A stretch of 64,000 bases of DNA from Cryomorpha sp963741985 (GCA_963741985.1 CAVUKD010000002.1:1240001-1304000); one strand, 5' to 3'; positions 17,568 through 24,926 are shown, counted from the stretch's first letter. Program-made: numbers and translations. The notes: generated by a model not told the origin, from the sequence alone.

Positions 17568-18296
17568 CTACTTCTGAACGGTATTCAAGTGAGCCAAACC
17601 TTGTTCAGAAGCTTTTTGTTCGGCCTTTTTCTTTGAAGAGCCGGTACCTTTTCCCACTTCGTTGTTATCAAATAAAGCCTTGGATATAAATGTTTTAACT
17701 CCTTTTTCTTCATGGTGCAATTGCGTTTGAAAACGAAGTTCAACTTTCATTCTATGCGCTTCTTCGTAGAGTCTGCTTTTAAAATCTGATTCCCGATCTT
17801 CCACATTATCGATATGGCCGTGTTTATTTAGCACATAGAGTATGGATTTTCGGCAGGCTTCATACCGCAAATCGAGATAGATAGCACCAAAAAGTGCTTC
17901 TATAGCATTTCCAGAAATCGAATTTCGAGAGTGCATGGCTTGGGTATCTGTTTCTATTAGCTTATCAATACCTAATGTTTGTGCAATACTGTTGAGATTT
18001 GACCGACTTACAATTCGACTTTTCATTTGCGTAAGCTCTCCTTCTTCCGCATCGGGATATTTGGTGTAAAGATAATCCGCAACCACCGCATCGAGAATGG
18101 CATCGCCAAGAAATTCCAGACGTTCGTTGCTGGTATCTGGTTCGTTATGTATATTTCGTGCTGCAGATTTATGTCGCAGAGCCTTAAGATAATAATCAAT
18201 CCGCCGATAGGATATTTTAAAAGATTTGGAGAGCAGTTTGGCTATGTCCTTTTCTCTTTGATTCCGGAAAGTCTTAAAGAATTGTGGAATTTTCAA
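17568..18296 (-). CDS. rnc: Ribonuclease III
   Basis: A 242-residue double-stranded RNA endonuclease for rRNA and mRNA processing. The signature ERLEFLGDAILD is at about residues 58-69, with a second catalytic block GNAIEALFGAIYLD. The C-terminal double-stranded RNA-binding domain ends in GTGSSKKKAEQKASEQGL. It starts with TTG at 18296; no in-frame ATG lies close enough to keep the N-terminal helix. It follows fabF with a 9-base gap. Confidence 0.96.
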   Translation of the reverse strand: MKIPQFFKTFRNQREKDIAKLLSKSFKISYRRIDYYLKALRHKSAARNIHNEPDTSNERLEFLGDAILDAVVADYLYTKYPDAEEGELTQMKSRIVSRSNLNSIAQTLGIDKLIETDTQAMHSRNSISGNAIEALFGAIYLDLRYEACRKSILYVLNKHGHIDNVEDRESDFKSRLYEEAHRMKVELRFQTQLHHEEKGVKTFISKALFDNNEVGKGTGSSKKKAEQKASEQGLAHLNTVQK

Positions 18297-18305
18297 TTTC
18301 GGCGG

Positions 18306-19559
18306 TTAATCAACAAATTTCTTGAATACTGCCGATGTATTGTGCCCCCCAAATCCAAATGTATTACTCAAAGCAATATCCACTTTGCGTTCCTGAGCTA
18401 CATTGAGGGTAAGATTGAGTTTATTATCAATCTCAGGATCTTCTTCCTGGAAATTAATTGTTGGAGGTACAATATTATTCCTGACCGAGAAAATACATGC
18501 AATAGCTTCCACAGCTCCTGCTGCACCGAGCAAATGTCCAGTCATCGACTTAGTTGAAGATATATTTAAATTATAGGCGTGTTCACCAAAGAATTGTTTG
18601 ATTGCTTTGGTCTCTGCTACATCTCCAAGGGGGGTAGAAGTACCGTGTACATTGATATAGTCAATGTCCGTGGGATTCATTTCCGCATCGAGAAGTGCAC
18701 GCTTCATTACGCTCAATGCTCCCAGTCCGTCTGGGTGTGGTGCTGTAATGTGGTATGCATCGGCTGACATTCCACCTCCAGCGATTTCTGCATATATTTT
18801 TGCACCTCGCTTCTTAGCGTGCTCATATTCCTCCAGAATAAGGCATCCCGCCCCTTCTCCCATCACAAATCCATCGCGTGTGCGATCGAATGGGCGCGAC
18901 GCCGTTTCCGGCGATTCATTGCGCTGTGAAAGGGCATGAAGTGCATTAAATCCTCCCATACCCGCCTCATAAATGGTTGCTTCAGATCCTCCGCAAACGA
19001 AGGCATCGGCTTTGCCAAGGCGAATAAGGTTATACGCATCGATTATAGCATTGGTGCTCGAAGCACATGCGGCTACGGTGGTATAATTTGGTCCGCGAAA
19101 ATTGTACTTAATGGAGATTAACCCGGAAGCGATATCGGCGATCATTTTCGGGATGAAAAAGGGGTTAAATCTTGGAGTTCCATCGCCCTGTGAGAAGTTC
19201 GTAACTTCGTCCTGAAAGGTTTTGAGGCCTCCGATTCCGGAACCCCAGATTACACCAATTCGATCGACGTCAAGTTTTTCGGGGTCAAGTCCTGCGTCTT
19301 TGACGGCTTCTTCCGCCACAACCATGGCGTACTGAGCGTAAGGATCCATTTTCCGAGCCTCCTTTCGGTCGATAAAATCATTTACGTCAAAACCTTTTAC
19401 CTCGCAGGCAAACTGGGTTTTGAACTTAGAAGCATCAAAACGGGTAATAGGAGCCGCGCCACTCACACCTGATATTAATCCTTTCCAAAAATCCGGGGCG
19501 GTATTACCAATAGGTGTAAGCGCTCCAAGTCCTGTAATGACTACGCGCTTAAGCTCCAT
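18306..19559 (-). CDS. fabF: 3-oxoacyl-ACP synthase II
   Basis: A 417-residue condensing enzyme of fatty acid elongation that joins malonyl-ACP to acyl-ACP. The catalytic triad is present: Cys165 in VAACASSTNAI, His in NVHGTSTPLGD and His in KSMTGHLLGAAGAVEA. It lies 15 bases after acpP, which encodes the carrier of its substrates, in the conserved acpP-fabF-rnc order. Confidence 0.97.
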   Translation of the reverse strand: MELKRVVITGLGALTPIGNTAPDFWKGLISGVSGAAPITRFDASKFKTQFACEVKGFDVNDFIDRKEARKMDPYAQYAMVVAEEAVKDAGLDPEKLDVDRIGVIWGSGIGGLKTFQDEVTNFSQGDGTPRFNPFFIPKMIADIASGLISIKYNFRGPNYTTVAACASSTNAIIDAYNLIRLGKADAFVCGGSEATIYEAGMGGFNALHALSQRNESPETASRPFDRTRDGFVMGEGAGCLILEEYEHAKKRGAKIYAEIAGGGMSADAYHITAPHPDGLGALSVMKRALLDAEMNPTDIDYINVHGTSTPLGDVAETKAIKQFFGEHAYNLNISSTKSMTGHLLGAAGAVEAIACIFSVRNNIVPPTINFQEEDPEIDNKLNLTLNVAQERKVDIALSNTFGFGGHNTSAVFKKFVD

Positions 19560-19574
19560 TCAAGTCGTCTTTTC

Positions 19575-19811
19575 TTACTTCTTGTTATTCTGAATATACT
19601 CTACTGCCTGTCCAACAGTGCCGATTTTCTCGGCTTGATCGTCAGGAATAGCAATATTAAATTCTTTTTCGAACTCCATAATAAGTTCAACTGTGTCTAG
19701 AGAATCAGCTCCCAAATCATTGGTAAAGCTTGCATCTAAATTCACTTCTGATTCGTCAACTCCTAATTTGTCAACGATGATCTTTGTTACTTTTGACTGA
19801 ATGTCTGACAT
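19575..19811 (-). CDS. acpP: Acyl carrier protein
   Basis: A 78-residue acidic four-helix protein. The phosphopantetheine attachment serine is Ser37 in GADSLDTVEL. Length and sequence are standard for the carrier of fatty acid synthesis. First gene of the acpP-fabF-rnc-pyk run on this strand. Confidence 0.97.
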   Translation of the reverse strand: MSDIQSKVTKIIVDKLGVDESEVNLDASFTNDLGADSLDTVELIMEFEKEFNIAIPDDQAEKIGTVGQAVEYIQNNKK

Positions 19812-19881
19812 AACTGTGCAGTTTGTGTTTAAATTTCGGTTTGCAAATAAATGAATAATACCCTTATTTTCAAAATAAGAA

Positions 19882-20577
19882 TTAATATTCTACAAGTATC
19901 TTATTTATAGACTCTTTATACAGGTCAGGCACTACCGCATCTTTATGCGGGTACCCCACAGGAATCAATAAAAACGGCCTTTCGTTCTCCGGTCGCTTTA
20001 AAATTTGTGTCAAAAACGCCATTGGACTCGGTGTATGTGTTAATGTGGCAAGTCCAGCATTATGCAAAGCGCAAAGTAAGAAACCTGTCGCAATTCCAAC
20101 AGATTCGTTCACATAATAGTTTTGAACTTTCACATCTTCAATCAAATCATATGGTTTTTTGAACACCACAATTAAAAAAGGAGCTTCTTCTATAAAAGGT
20201 TTAACATGGTCGGTGCCGAAAGGTTTTAAATCACGGATCCATTGATCGTTCATTCGTCCGTTATATCCTTCAAACTCTTCTTTTTCGGCAAGGATTCTTA
20301 TTTCCGTTTTAATTTCCGAATCAGACACTAAACAAAAGGTCCATGGTTGCTTATTCGCTCCTGAGGGTGCCGTAGATGCTGTTTCAATGGCCTTAATTAC
20401 TGCTTCTTTTGGTACAGGGTCGGAACTGAATTGTCGGACACTTCTGCGTGATTCTATGTTCTCGAAGAAAAGATTTGAAGCATTTATCATTTCTTTGGCA
20501 CTCATTCTTTTCGGCCGGTAAGGTATAAAAACGGGATCGGGCATATTTACCGAAGGATTAGGTGAATCAGAATTCAT
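19882..20577 (-). CDS. Nitroreductase family FMN protein
   Basis: A 231-residue flavoprotein of the nitroreductase superfamily, close in pattern to the iodotyrosine deiodinase-like branch. The FMN-binding SRRSVRQFS segment (about residues 43-51) and TAPSGANKQPWTFCLV (about 69-84) are clear, and the late PVGYP motif is present. The substrate is unknown. I start at the ATG at 20577; the longer frame runs over the divergent purN start at 20615. Confidence 0.88.
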   Translation of the reverse strand: MNSDSPNPSVNMPDPVFIPYRPKRMSAKEMINASNLFFENIESRRSVRQFSSDPVPKEAVIKAIETASTAPSGANKQPWTFCLVSDSEIKTEIRILAEKEEFEGYNGRMNDQWIRDLKPFGTDHVKPFIEEAPFLIVVFKKPYDLIEDVKVQNYYVNESVGIATGFLLCALHNAGLATLTHTPSPMAFLTQILKRPENERPFLLIPVGYPHKDAVVPDLYKESINKILVEY

Positions 20578-20614
20578 ACTATAATTTTGACCGTTCAATC
20601 TGATCATTAAAAGA

Positions 20615-21193
20615 ATGGACAATATAGCTATTTTCGCTTCGGGGAGCGGTTCGAATGCCCTGAAAATTTTGAAACACTTTGAAAATAGTAATTTGGCTCG
20701 AGTAAAAATCATTTTCACCAATCGGAAAAACGCAGGCGTCCTGCAACATGCCGAAGAAAATTCAGTAGCCTGGAAATATTTCCCGAAAGATTTTTGGGTC
20801 AATTCGCCTTCGAAAATAGTGGAAGAGTTAAAAGCCAATGAGATTGACTATATAGTCCTCGCGGGCTTTTTGCTAAAAGTTCCTGATCAGATTATTGCCA
20901 CTTTTGCTGAAAAAATTCTCAATATTCATCCTGCCCTTCTCCCCGATTTTGGCGGTAAAGGGATGTACGGAATGCATGTTCATCAGGCGGTATTTGATTC
21001 CGGAATAGCGGAAACCGGAATAACAATTCATCTTATAAATTCGAAATATGACGATGGGCGAATCCTTTTTCAAAAAAAAGTACAAGTTGAAAAGGGCGAT
21101 AGTCCAGAATCGATTCAAAAAAAAGTGCTGGCCTTGGAGCATAAATGGTTTCCTGAAGTAATTGAAAAATATATTAAAGAAGAGGCATCCTAA
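20615..21193 (+). CDS. purN: Phosphoribosylglycinamide formyltransferase
   Basis: A 192-residue enzyme of purine synthesis that transfers a formyl group from 10-formyltetrahydrofolate to GAR. GSGSNALKI (about residues 10-18) binds the GAR phosphate. The catalytic block INIHPALLPDFGGKGMYG carries the N and H residues, and the Asp is in YDDGRIL. The stop overlaps the rnhA start by one base (TAATG), which indicates coupled translation. Confidence 0.95.
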   Translation: MDNIAIFASGSGSNALKILKHFENSNLARVKIIFTNRKNAGVLQHAEENSVAWKYFPKDFWVNSPSKIVEELKANEIDYIVLAGFLLKVPDQIIATFAEKILNIHPALLPDFGGKGMYGMHVHQAVFDSGIAETGITIHLINSKYDDGRILFQKKVQVEKGDSPESIQKKVLALEHKWFPEVIEKYIKEEAS

Positions 21194-21672
21194 TGAAAAT
21201 TGCCATTTATACAGACGGATCAGCGAAAGGAAATCCAGGCCCGGGCGGCTACGGGATAGTCCTCATTTCAGCCCAGGGACATTATAAAGAAATGTCAGCA
21301 GGATTCCGAAAAACAACCAATAACAGGATGGAATTGCTCAGCGTAATTGTGGCATTGGAATCATTAAAAAAACCCTGCGATGCGGTTACAATTTTTAGCG
21401 ATAGCAAATATGTAGTAGATTCTGTGGAAAAAGGATGGGTTTTTAATTGGGTAAAAAAGGGATTTAAAGGAAAGAAAAACAGTGATTTATGGCGCCGGTT
21501 TCTGCAAATTTATAAGATCCATAAAGTCACATTTGAATGGGTAAAGGGTCACGCCGGAAATAAATACAACGAAATATGCGACAAACTAGCCGTAGCCGGC
21601 AGCATGCGGAAAAATTTGCTTATTGATGAAGGATATGAACGTAGCCTGGAGGAAGATGGAATGTTTTCATGA
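21193..21672 (+). CDS. rnhA: Ribonuclease HI
   Basis: A 159-residue nuclease that degrades RNA in RNA-DNA hybrids. Catalytic acids are visible: Asp8 in IYTDGSAKGNPG, Glu47 in NRMELLS and Asp70 in FSDSKYV; the fourth Asp lies in the C-terminal EICDKLA segment. The basic protrusion and KGHAGNKYNE loop are normal. Coupled to purN. Confidence 0.95.
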   Translation: MKIAIYTDGSAKGNPGPGGYGIVLISAQGHYKEMSAGFRKTTNNRMELLSVIVALESLKKPCDAVTIFSDSKYVVDSVEKGWVFNWVKKGFKGKKNSDLWRRFLQIYKIHKVTFEWVKGHAGNKYNEICDKLAVAGSMRKNLLIDEGYERSLEEDGMFS

Positions 21673-21791
21673 AAATAGCATAAAACACCAACCACCACAC
21701 CTTAAGGCAGGTTGAAAACTGCGGTATTTTGTTTGTTATTAAATTTTGTTTTTCCCCTCTACTGAAAATAGCAACAAAACCACAGAGAACC

Positions 21792-22718
21792 TTACTCCAC
21801 CAATAAAATATCGAAATCAACCAGATCCACAAACAACTGAATACGATTATCGATTTCATCTTCAGTAAGGGTGAGTAAGCGTTCGGTTCCAAATTGTTCG
21901 ACCGTAAAGCTCGCCATTGCCGATCCGATAATTACGGCACGTTTCATGTTTTCGAAAGAGAGATCCCGAGAGTTTGCAAGATATCCGATAAATCCGCCGG
22001 CAAATGTATCTCCTGCTCCGGTGGGATCCATAACGTCTTCAAGTGGCATTGCCGGCGCATAAAACATATTATTGGCGTCCATCAGGAGTGCTCCATTTTC
22101 GCCTTTTTTGATAATCAGGTATGTTGGTCCCATTTCGAGAATTTTTCGTGCTCCTCGCACAAGACTGTATTCACCGCTGAGTTGTCGTGCTTCCTCATCG
22201 TTAATTGCAAGCACATCCACTCGCTTGAGCACTTCCTTAAGTTCATCCATTGCACTATCCATCCAGAAATTCATGGTGTCGAGTACAACCATTTTCGGAC
22301 GCACTTTAAGCTGGTCCAATACTTTTATTTGTACTCCCGGAGCGAGGTTTCCAAGCATAAGGAAGTCACAATTCTTATACGATTCGGGCAAAACCGGATC
22401 GAAATCAGCGAGGACATTCAACTGGGTTTCAAGTGTGTCGCGTGAATTCATATCATAGTGATATTTTCCTTCCCAGAAAAATGATTTCTGCCCTTCGATA
22501 ATTTGCAACCCATCAAGATTTATATTTCGCGTTTTCAGTTCACCGAGAAATTCCTTCGGAAAATCATCGCCAATAACAGAAACAAGGTTGTTCTGTTTTG
22601 AAAAATAAGAAGCGGCAAGACCAATGTATGTGGCGGCTCCACCCACTATTTTATCCGAATTTCCAAATGGTGTACTAATTTTATCAAAGGCTACTGTGCC
22701 GACAACAATTAAACTCAT
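21792..22718 (-). CDS. PfkB family sugar/nucleoside kinase
   Basis: A 308-residue ribokinase-fold kinase. The N-terminal GGAATYIGLAASYFS block binds the substrate. The C-terminal DPTGAGDTFAGGFIGYL carries the anion hole and catalytic Asp. The substrate cannot be assigned from sequence alone; adenosine or a sugar are the usual options. The ATG at 22718 is chosen over a frame extending a few codons upstream. A strong -7 element lies just upstream. Confidence 0.88.
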   Translation of the reverse strand: MSLIVVGTVAFDKISTPFGNSDKIVGGAATYIGLAASYFSKQNNLVSVIGDDFPKEFLGELKTRNINLDGLQIIEGQKSFFWEGKYHYDMNSRDTLETQLNVLADFDPVLPESYKNCDFLMLGNLAPGVQIKVLDQLKVRPKMVVLDTMNFWMDSAMDELKEVLKRVDVLAINDEEARQLSGEYSLVRGARKILEMGPTYLIIKKGENGALLMDANNMFYAPAMPLEDVMDPTGAGDTFAGGFIGYLANSRDLSFENMKRAVIIGSAMASFTVEQFGTERLLTLTEDEIDNRIQLFVDLVDFDILLVE

Positions 22719-22736
22719 ATCTCTGTAATTTTTTCG

Positions 22737-22744
22737 CAAAGATA
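22737..22744 (-). promoter_or_regulatory. Candidate -7 element for the PfkB gene
   Basis: TATCTTTG on the minus strand matches the Bacteroidota TAnnTTTG -7 consensus exactly. The predicted transcription start would be about 12 bases before the start codon, giving a very short leader. The -33 element is weak. Confidence 0.45.
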
Positions 22745-22849
22745 TTGCTTAATACTAACTTTTAGTGTAATATTGCACCCCAAAATTCAATTAAAAGGCA
22801 AATAAAGTTTTCGCCAAGTTGATTTTTGAACGAAATTAGGAATGTTTAT

Positions 22850-22928
22850 TCCTCCTTAGCTCAGTTGGTTAGAGCATCTGATCCCAATTCAATCGGGAAG
22901 GGTCCCGCACCAATAAAACTGGGGAGGA
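22850..22928 (+). pseudogene. tRNA-Asn 5'-half pseudo-copy 1
   Basis: Identical to tRNA-Asn from the acceptor 5' strand through the D arm to the 5' anticodon stem. It then departs into the inverted-repeat spacer (here one base changed, TCCCAATT) and a sequence without a T arm. It ends in GGGAGGA, which could still pair with the acceptor strand TCCTCCT. The anticodon is lost. First member of a repeat with 99-base period. Confidence 0.8.
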
Positions 22929-22948
22929 TATAAATAAATGGATTTAAT

Positions 22949-23027
22949 TCCTCCTTAGCTCAGTTGGTTAGAGCATCTGATCCCGATTCAATCGGGAAGG
23001 GTCCCGCACCAATGAAACTGGGGAGGA
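22949..23027 (+). pseudogene. tRNA-Asn 5'-half pseudo-copy 2
   Basis: Starts exactly 99 bases after copy 1 and is nearly identical to it. It has the intact form of the inverted repeat TCCCGATTCAATCGGGA in place of the anticodon loop and 3' anticodon stem, and lacks a T arm. Confidence 0.8.
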
Positions 23028-23047
23028 TATAAATAAATGGATTTAAT

Positions 23048-23137
23048 TCCTCCTTAGCTCAGTTGGTTAGAGCATCTGACTGTTAATCGAGCCGATTCAA
23101 TCGGGAAGGGTCGCGCACCAATGAAACTGGGGAGAGA
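23048..23137 (+). pseudogene. tRNA-Asn pseudo-copy 3, with anticodon
   Basis: Starts 99 bases after copy 2. Unlike copies 1 and 2 it keeps CTGTTAATC, the anticodon loop with GTT, then degenerates into a partial inverted repeat (GCCGATTCAATCGGGA) and the same tail without a T arm. It looks like a recombination intermediate between an intact tRNA and the half-copies. The 3' anticodon stem cannot pair, so it should not be a functional tRNA. Confidence 0.75.
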
Positions 23138-23158
23138 TATAAATAAATGGATTTTAAT

Positions 23159-23232
23159 TTCTCCTTAGCTCAGTTGGTTAGAGCATCTGACTGTTAATCA
23201 GAGGGTCCTTGGTTCGAGCCCAAGAGGAGGAG
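23159..23232 (+). tRNA. tRNA-Asn (GTT)
   Basis: A complete 74-nt cloverleaf. D stem GCTC/GAGC, anticodon stem TCTGA/TCAGA with loop CTGTTAA (anticodon at 23193-23195), T stem CTTGG/CCAAG with loop TTCGAGC, discriminator G, CCA not encoded. The acceptor stem has a T2-G71 wobble, whereas the upstream half-copies carry C at that position. It is the only intact tRNA-Asn in the window, flanked by 5'-half copies upstream and 3'-half copies downstream. A terminator follows at 23238. Confidence 0.93.
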
Positions 23233-23237
23233 CAAAT

Positions 23238-23264
23238 AGAGCTACAGAGATGTAGCTCTTTTTT
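23238..23264 (+). terminator. Intrinsic terminator after tRNA-Asn (repeated in each unit)
   Basis: AGAGCTAC and GTAGCTCT form an 8-bp stem with a 6-base loop, followed by a T run. Copies recur every 371 bases (about 23609, 23980 and 24351). The GIY-YIG start codon lies only 8 bases past the T run. Confidence 0.85.
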
Positions 23265-23272
23265 GTTTTATC

Positions 23273-23530
23273 ATGGCTCACTATGTCTACATATTGTATT
23301 CTGAAACTATCGACAGGTATTATGTCGGCAAATCCGATAATCCGCTGGAACGGTTGAATTTTCACAATTCTGAATTCAATAAAATCTGGACGAAAAGAGG
23401 ACAACCGTGGGTGAGTAAAAAGGTGATTCCTTTCGAAAACTCCACCCTAGCATCCAAGGCAGAAATCTTTATCAAAAAACAGAAAAGCAGCGTATTTATT
23501 CAAAAAATTATCCGTGAGGGATGGAACTAA
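23273..23530 (+). CDS. GIY-YIG nuclease family protein, array copy 1
   Basis: An 85-residue single-domain GIY-YIG protein of the short UPF0213 (COG2827) type. The GIY-equivalent strand is Y4-V-Y-I-L-Y9, the YIG-equivalent is Y17-V-G19, the catalytic arginine is in PLERLNFHN (Arg27), and the metal-binding glutamate is probably Glu64 in SKAEIFIKK. All catalytic elements are therefore present. There is no separate DNA-binding domain. The gene sits directly behind a tRNA-Asn terminator, so expression probably needs read-through. The activity of this short family is poorly defined; a nicking or cleavage role on DNA is inferred. Confidence 0.88.
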   Translation: MAHYVYILYSETIDRYYVGKSDNPLERLNFHNSEFNKIWTKRGQPWVSKKVIPFENSTLASKAEIFIKKQKSSVFIQKIIREGWN

Positions 23531-23547
23531 GTGCGCCGTTCAGCAAA

Positions 23548-23603
23548 GCATCTGATCCCGATTCAATCGGGAAGGGTCCTTGGTTCGAGCCCAAGAGGAG
23601 GAG
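23548..23603 (+). pseudogene. tRNA-Asn 3'-half chimera 1
   Basis: GCATCTGA (end of D arm and 5' anticodon stem), then TCCCGATTCAATCGGGA, then the complete variable loop, T arm and 3' acceptor strand of tRNA-Asn. The 12 bases of anticodon loop plus 3' stem are replaced by an 18-base insert containing the inverted repeat. No matching 5' acceptor strand precedes it. Confidence 0.82.
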
Positions 23604-23643
23604 CAAATAGAGCTACAGAGATGTAGCTCTTTTTTGTTTTATC

Positions 23644-23901
23644 ATGGCTCACTATGTCTACATATTGTATTCTGAAACTATCGACAGGTATTATGTCGGC
23701 AAATCCGATAATCCGCTGGAACGGTTGAATTTTCACAATTCTGAATTCAATAAAATCTGGACGAAAAGAGGACAACCGTGGGTGAGTAAAAAGGTGATTC
23801 CTTTCGAAAACTCCACCCTAGCATCCAAGGCAGAAATCTTTATCAAAAAACAGAAAAGCAGCGTATTTATTCAAAAAATTATCCGTGAGGGATGGAACTA
23901 A
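23644..23901 (+). CDS. GIY-YIG nuclease family protein, array copy 2
   Basis: Protein identical to copy 1 over all 85 residues, with the same DNA context 371 bases downstream. The reading frame is intact, so the array is not decaying. Four identical genes would raise dosage if all are expressed; each has its own upstream terminator hairpin, which would instead dampen read-through step by step. Confidence 0.88.
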   Translation: MAHYVYILYSETIDRYYVGKSDNPLERLNFHNSEFNKIWTKRGQPWVSKKVIPFENSTLASKAEIFIKKQKSSVFIQKIIREGWN

Positions 23902-23918
23902 GTGCGCCGTTCAGCAAA

Positions 23919-23974
23919 GCATCTGATCCCGATTCAATCGGGAAGGGTCCTTGGTTCGAGCCCAAGAGGAGGAG
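23919..23974 (+). pseudogene. tRNA-Asn 3'-half chimera 2
   Basis: Exact repeat of the 23548-23603 chimera: partial anticodon stem, 17-nt inverted repeat, then the intact tRNA-Asn 3' half. Confidence 0.82.
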
Positions 23975-24014
23975 CAAATAGAGCTACAGAGATGTAGCTC
24001 TTTTTTGTTTTATC

Positions 24015-24272
24015 ATGGCTCACTATGTCTACATATTGTATTCTGAAACTATCGACAGGTATTATGTCGGCAAATCCGATAATCCGCTGGAACGGTTGAA
24101 TTTTCACAATTCTGAATTCAATAAAATCTGGACGAAAAGAGGACAACCGTGGGTGAGTAAAAAGGTGATTCCTTTCGAAAACTCCACCCTAGCATCCAAG
24201 GCAGAAATCTTTATCAAAAAACAGAAAAGCAGCGTATTTATTCAAAAAATTATCCGTGAGGGATGGAACTAA
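24015..24272 (+). CDS. GIY-YIG nuclease family protein, array copy 3
   Basis: Protein identical to copies 1 and 2, intact frame, same terminator-to-start spacing of 8 bases. The absence of even silent differences among the copies, as far as I can read, argues for recent duplication or homogenisation. Confidence 0.88.
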   Translation: MAHYVYILYSETIDRYYVGKSDNPLERLNFHNSEFNKIWTKRGQPWVSKKVIPFENSTLASKAEIFIKKQKSSVFIQKIIREGWN

Positions 24273-24289
24273 GTGCGCCGTTCAGCAAA

Positions 24290-24345
24290 GCATCTGATCC
24301 CGATTCAATCGGGAAGGGTCCTTGGTTCGAGCCCAAGAGGAGGAG
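24290..24345 (+). pseudogene. tRNA-Asn 3'-half chimera 3
   Basis: Third exact copy of the inverted-repeat plus tRNA-Asn 3'-half chimera. Confidence 0.82.
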
Positions 24346-24385
24346 CAAATAGAGCTACAGAGATGTAGCTCTTTTTTGTTTTATC

Positions 24386-24643
24386 ATGGCTCACTATGTC
24401 TACATATTGTATTCTGAAACTATCGACAGGTATTATGTCGGCAAATCCGATAATCCGCTGGAACGGTTGAATTTTCACAATTCTGAATTCAATAAAATCT
24501 GGACGAAAAGAGGACAACCGTGGGTGAGTAAAAAGGTGATTCCTTTCGAAAACTCCACCCTAGCATCCAAGGCAGAAATCTTTATCAAAAAACAGAAAAG
24601 CAGCGTATTTATTCAAAAAATTATCCGTGAGGGATGGAACTAA
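24386..24643 (+). CDS. GIY-YIG nuclease family protein, array copy 4
   Basis: Last gene of the array, identical in protein sequence to the other three. It is followed by the final chimera and then by unrelated sequence without the terminator hairpin, so the array ends here rather than continuing in degenerate form. Confidence 0.88.
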   Translation: MAHYVYILYSETIDRYYVGKSDNPLERLNFHNSEFNKIWTKRGQPWVSKKVIPFENSTLASKAEIFIKKQKSSVFIQKIIREGWN

Positions 24644-24660
24644 GTGCGCCGTTCAGCAAA

Positions 24661-24716
24661 GCATCTGATCCCGATTCAATCGGGAAGGGTCCTTGGTTCG
24701 AGCCCAAGAGGAGGAG
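24661..24716 (+). pseudogene. tRNA-Asn 3'-half chimera 4 (array end)
   Basis: Final chimera. After the discriminator-equivalent G the sequence departs from the unit (AAAAAATCGG instead of the terminator hairpin), marking the right boundary of the array. This boundary is what a site-specific insertion into the tRNA 3' half would leave. Confidence 0.82.
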
Positions 24717-24861
24717 CAAAAAAATCGGCTTAATAATCATTTAATCCACTCATCGGACTTAGAATAATCAATTTGGATGTCTTCCTTATTTGTATTTCGC
24801 TATTTTTCAGAGACCTTATTCTTATTGAGTGATTGCTTTCGCTGATTATTTGGGTGAGCCT

Positions 24862-24894
24862 TTTGAATGTATCGAAGTATTTGCGCTATCTTTA
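24862..24894 (+). promoter_or_regulatory. Candidate promoter for the universal stress protein gene
   Basis: TTTG at 24862-24865 and TATCTTTA at 24887-24894, with a 21-base spacer, fit the Bacteroidota -33/-7 pattern with one mismatch. The predicted start is about 25 bases before the gene. Confidence 0.45.
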
Positions 24895-24926
24895 GGGCAA
24901 ATATTAGTCAAGAACACATATGTAAT

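Larger units (their letters stand above)
23203..24686 (+). repeat. Four tandem 371-bp units: tRNA-Asn 3' half, terminator, GIY-YIG gene
   Basis: Boundaries at 23203, 23574, 23945 and 24316, each starting at tRNA variable-loop GGGTC; a fifth partial copy of the 3' half follows to 24716. Each unit runs tRNA 3' half, terminator hairpin, GIY-YIG gene, a 17-base spacer, then GCATCTGA and the inverted repeat. By reading, the four units are identical in every base I compared, pointing to very recent amplification, ongoing gene conversion or an assembly effect. Confidence 0.93.

Noticed and set aside
23198..23404. Minus-strand open frame opposite the first GIY-YIG gene, with related frames at 371-bp spacing
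   Set aside because: It covers the tRNA-Asn 3' half and the antisense of the nuclease gene; the repeats arise only because the unit is repeated. No coding pattern independent of the plus-strand gene.
22850..24716. CRISPR array as an explanation of the regular repeats
   Set aside because: The repeats contain genes and tRNA halves, there are no unique spacers of uniform length and no cas genes.
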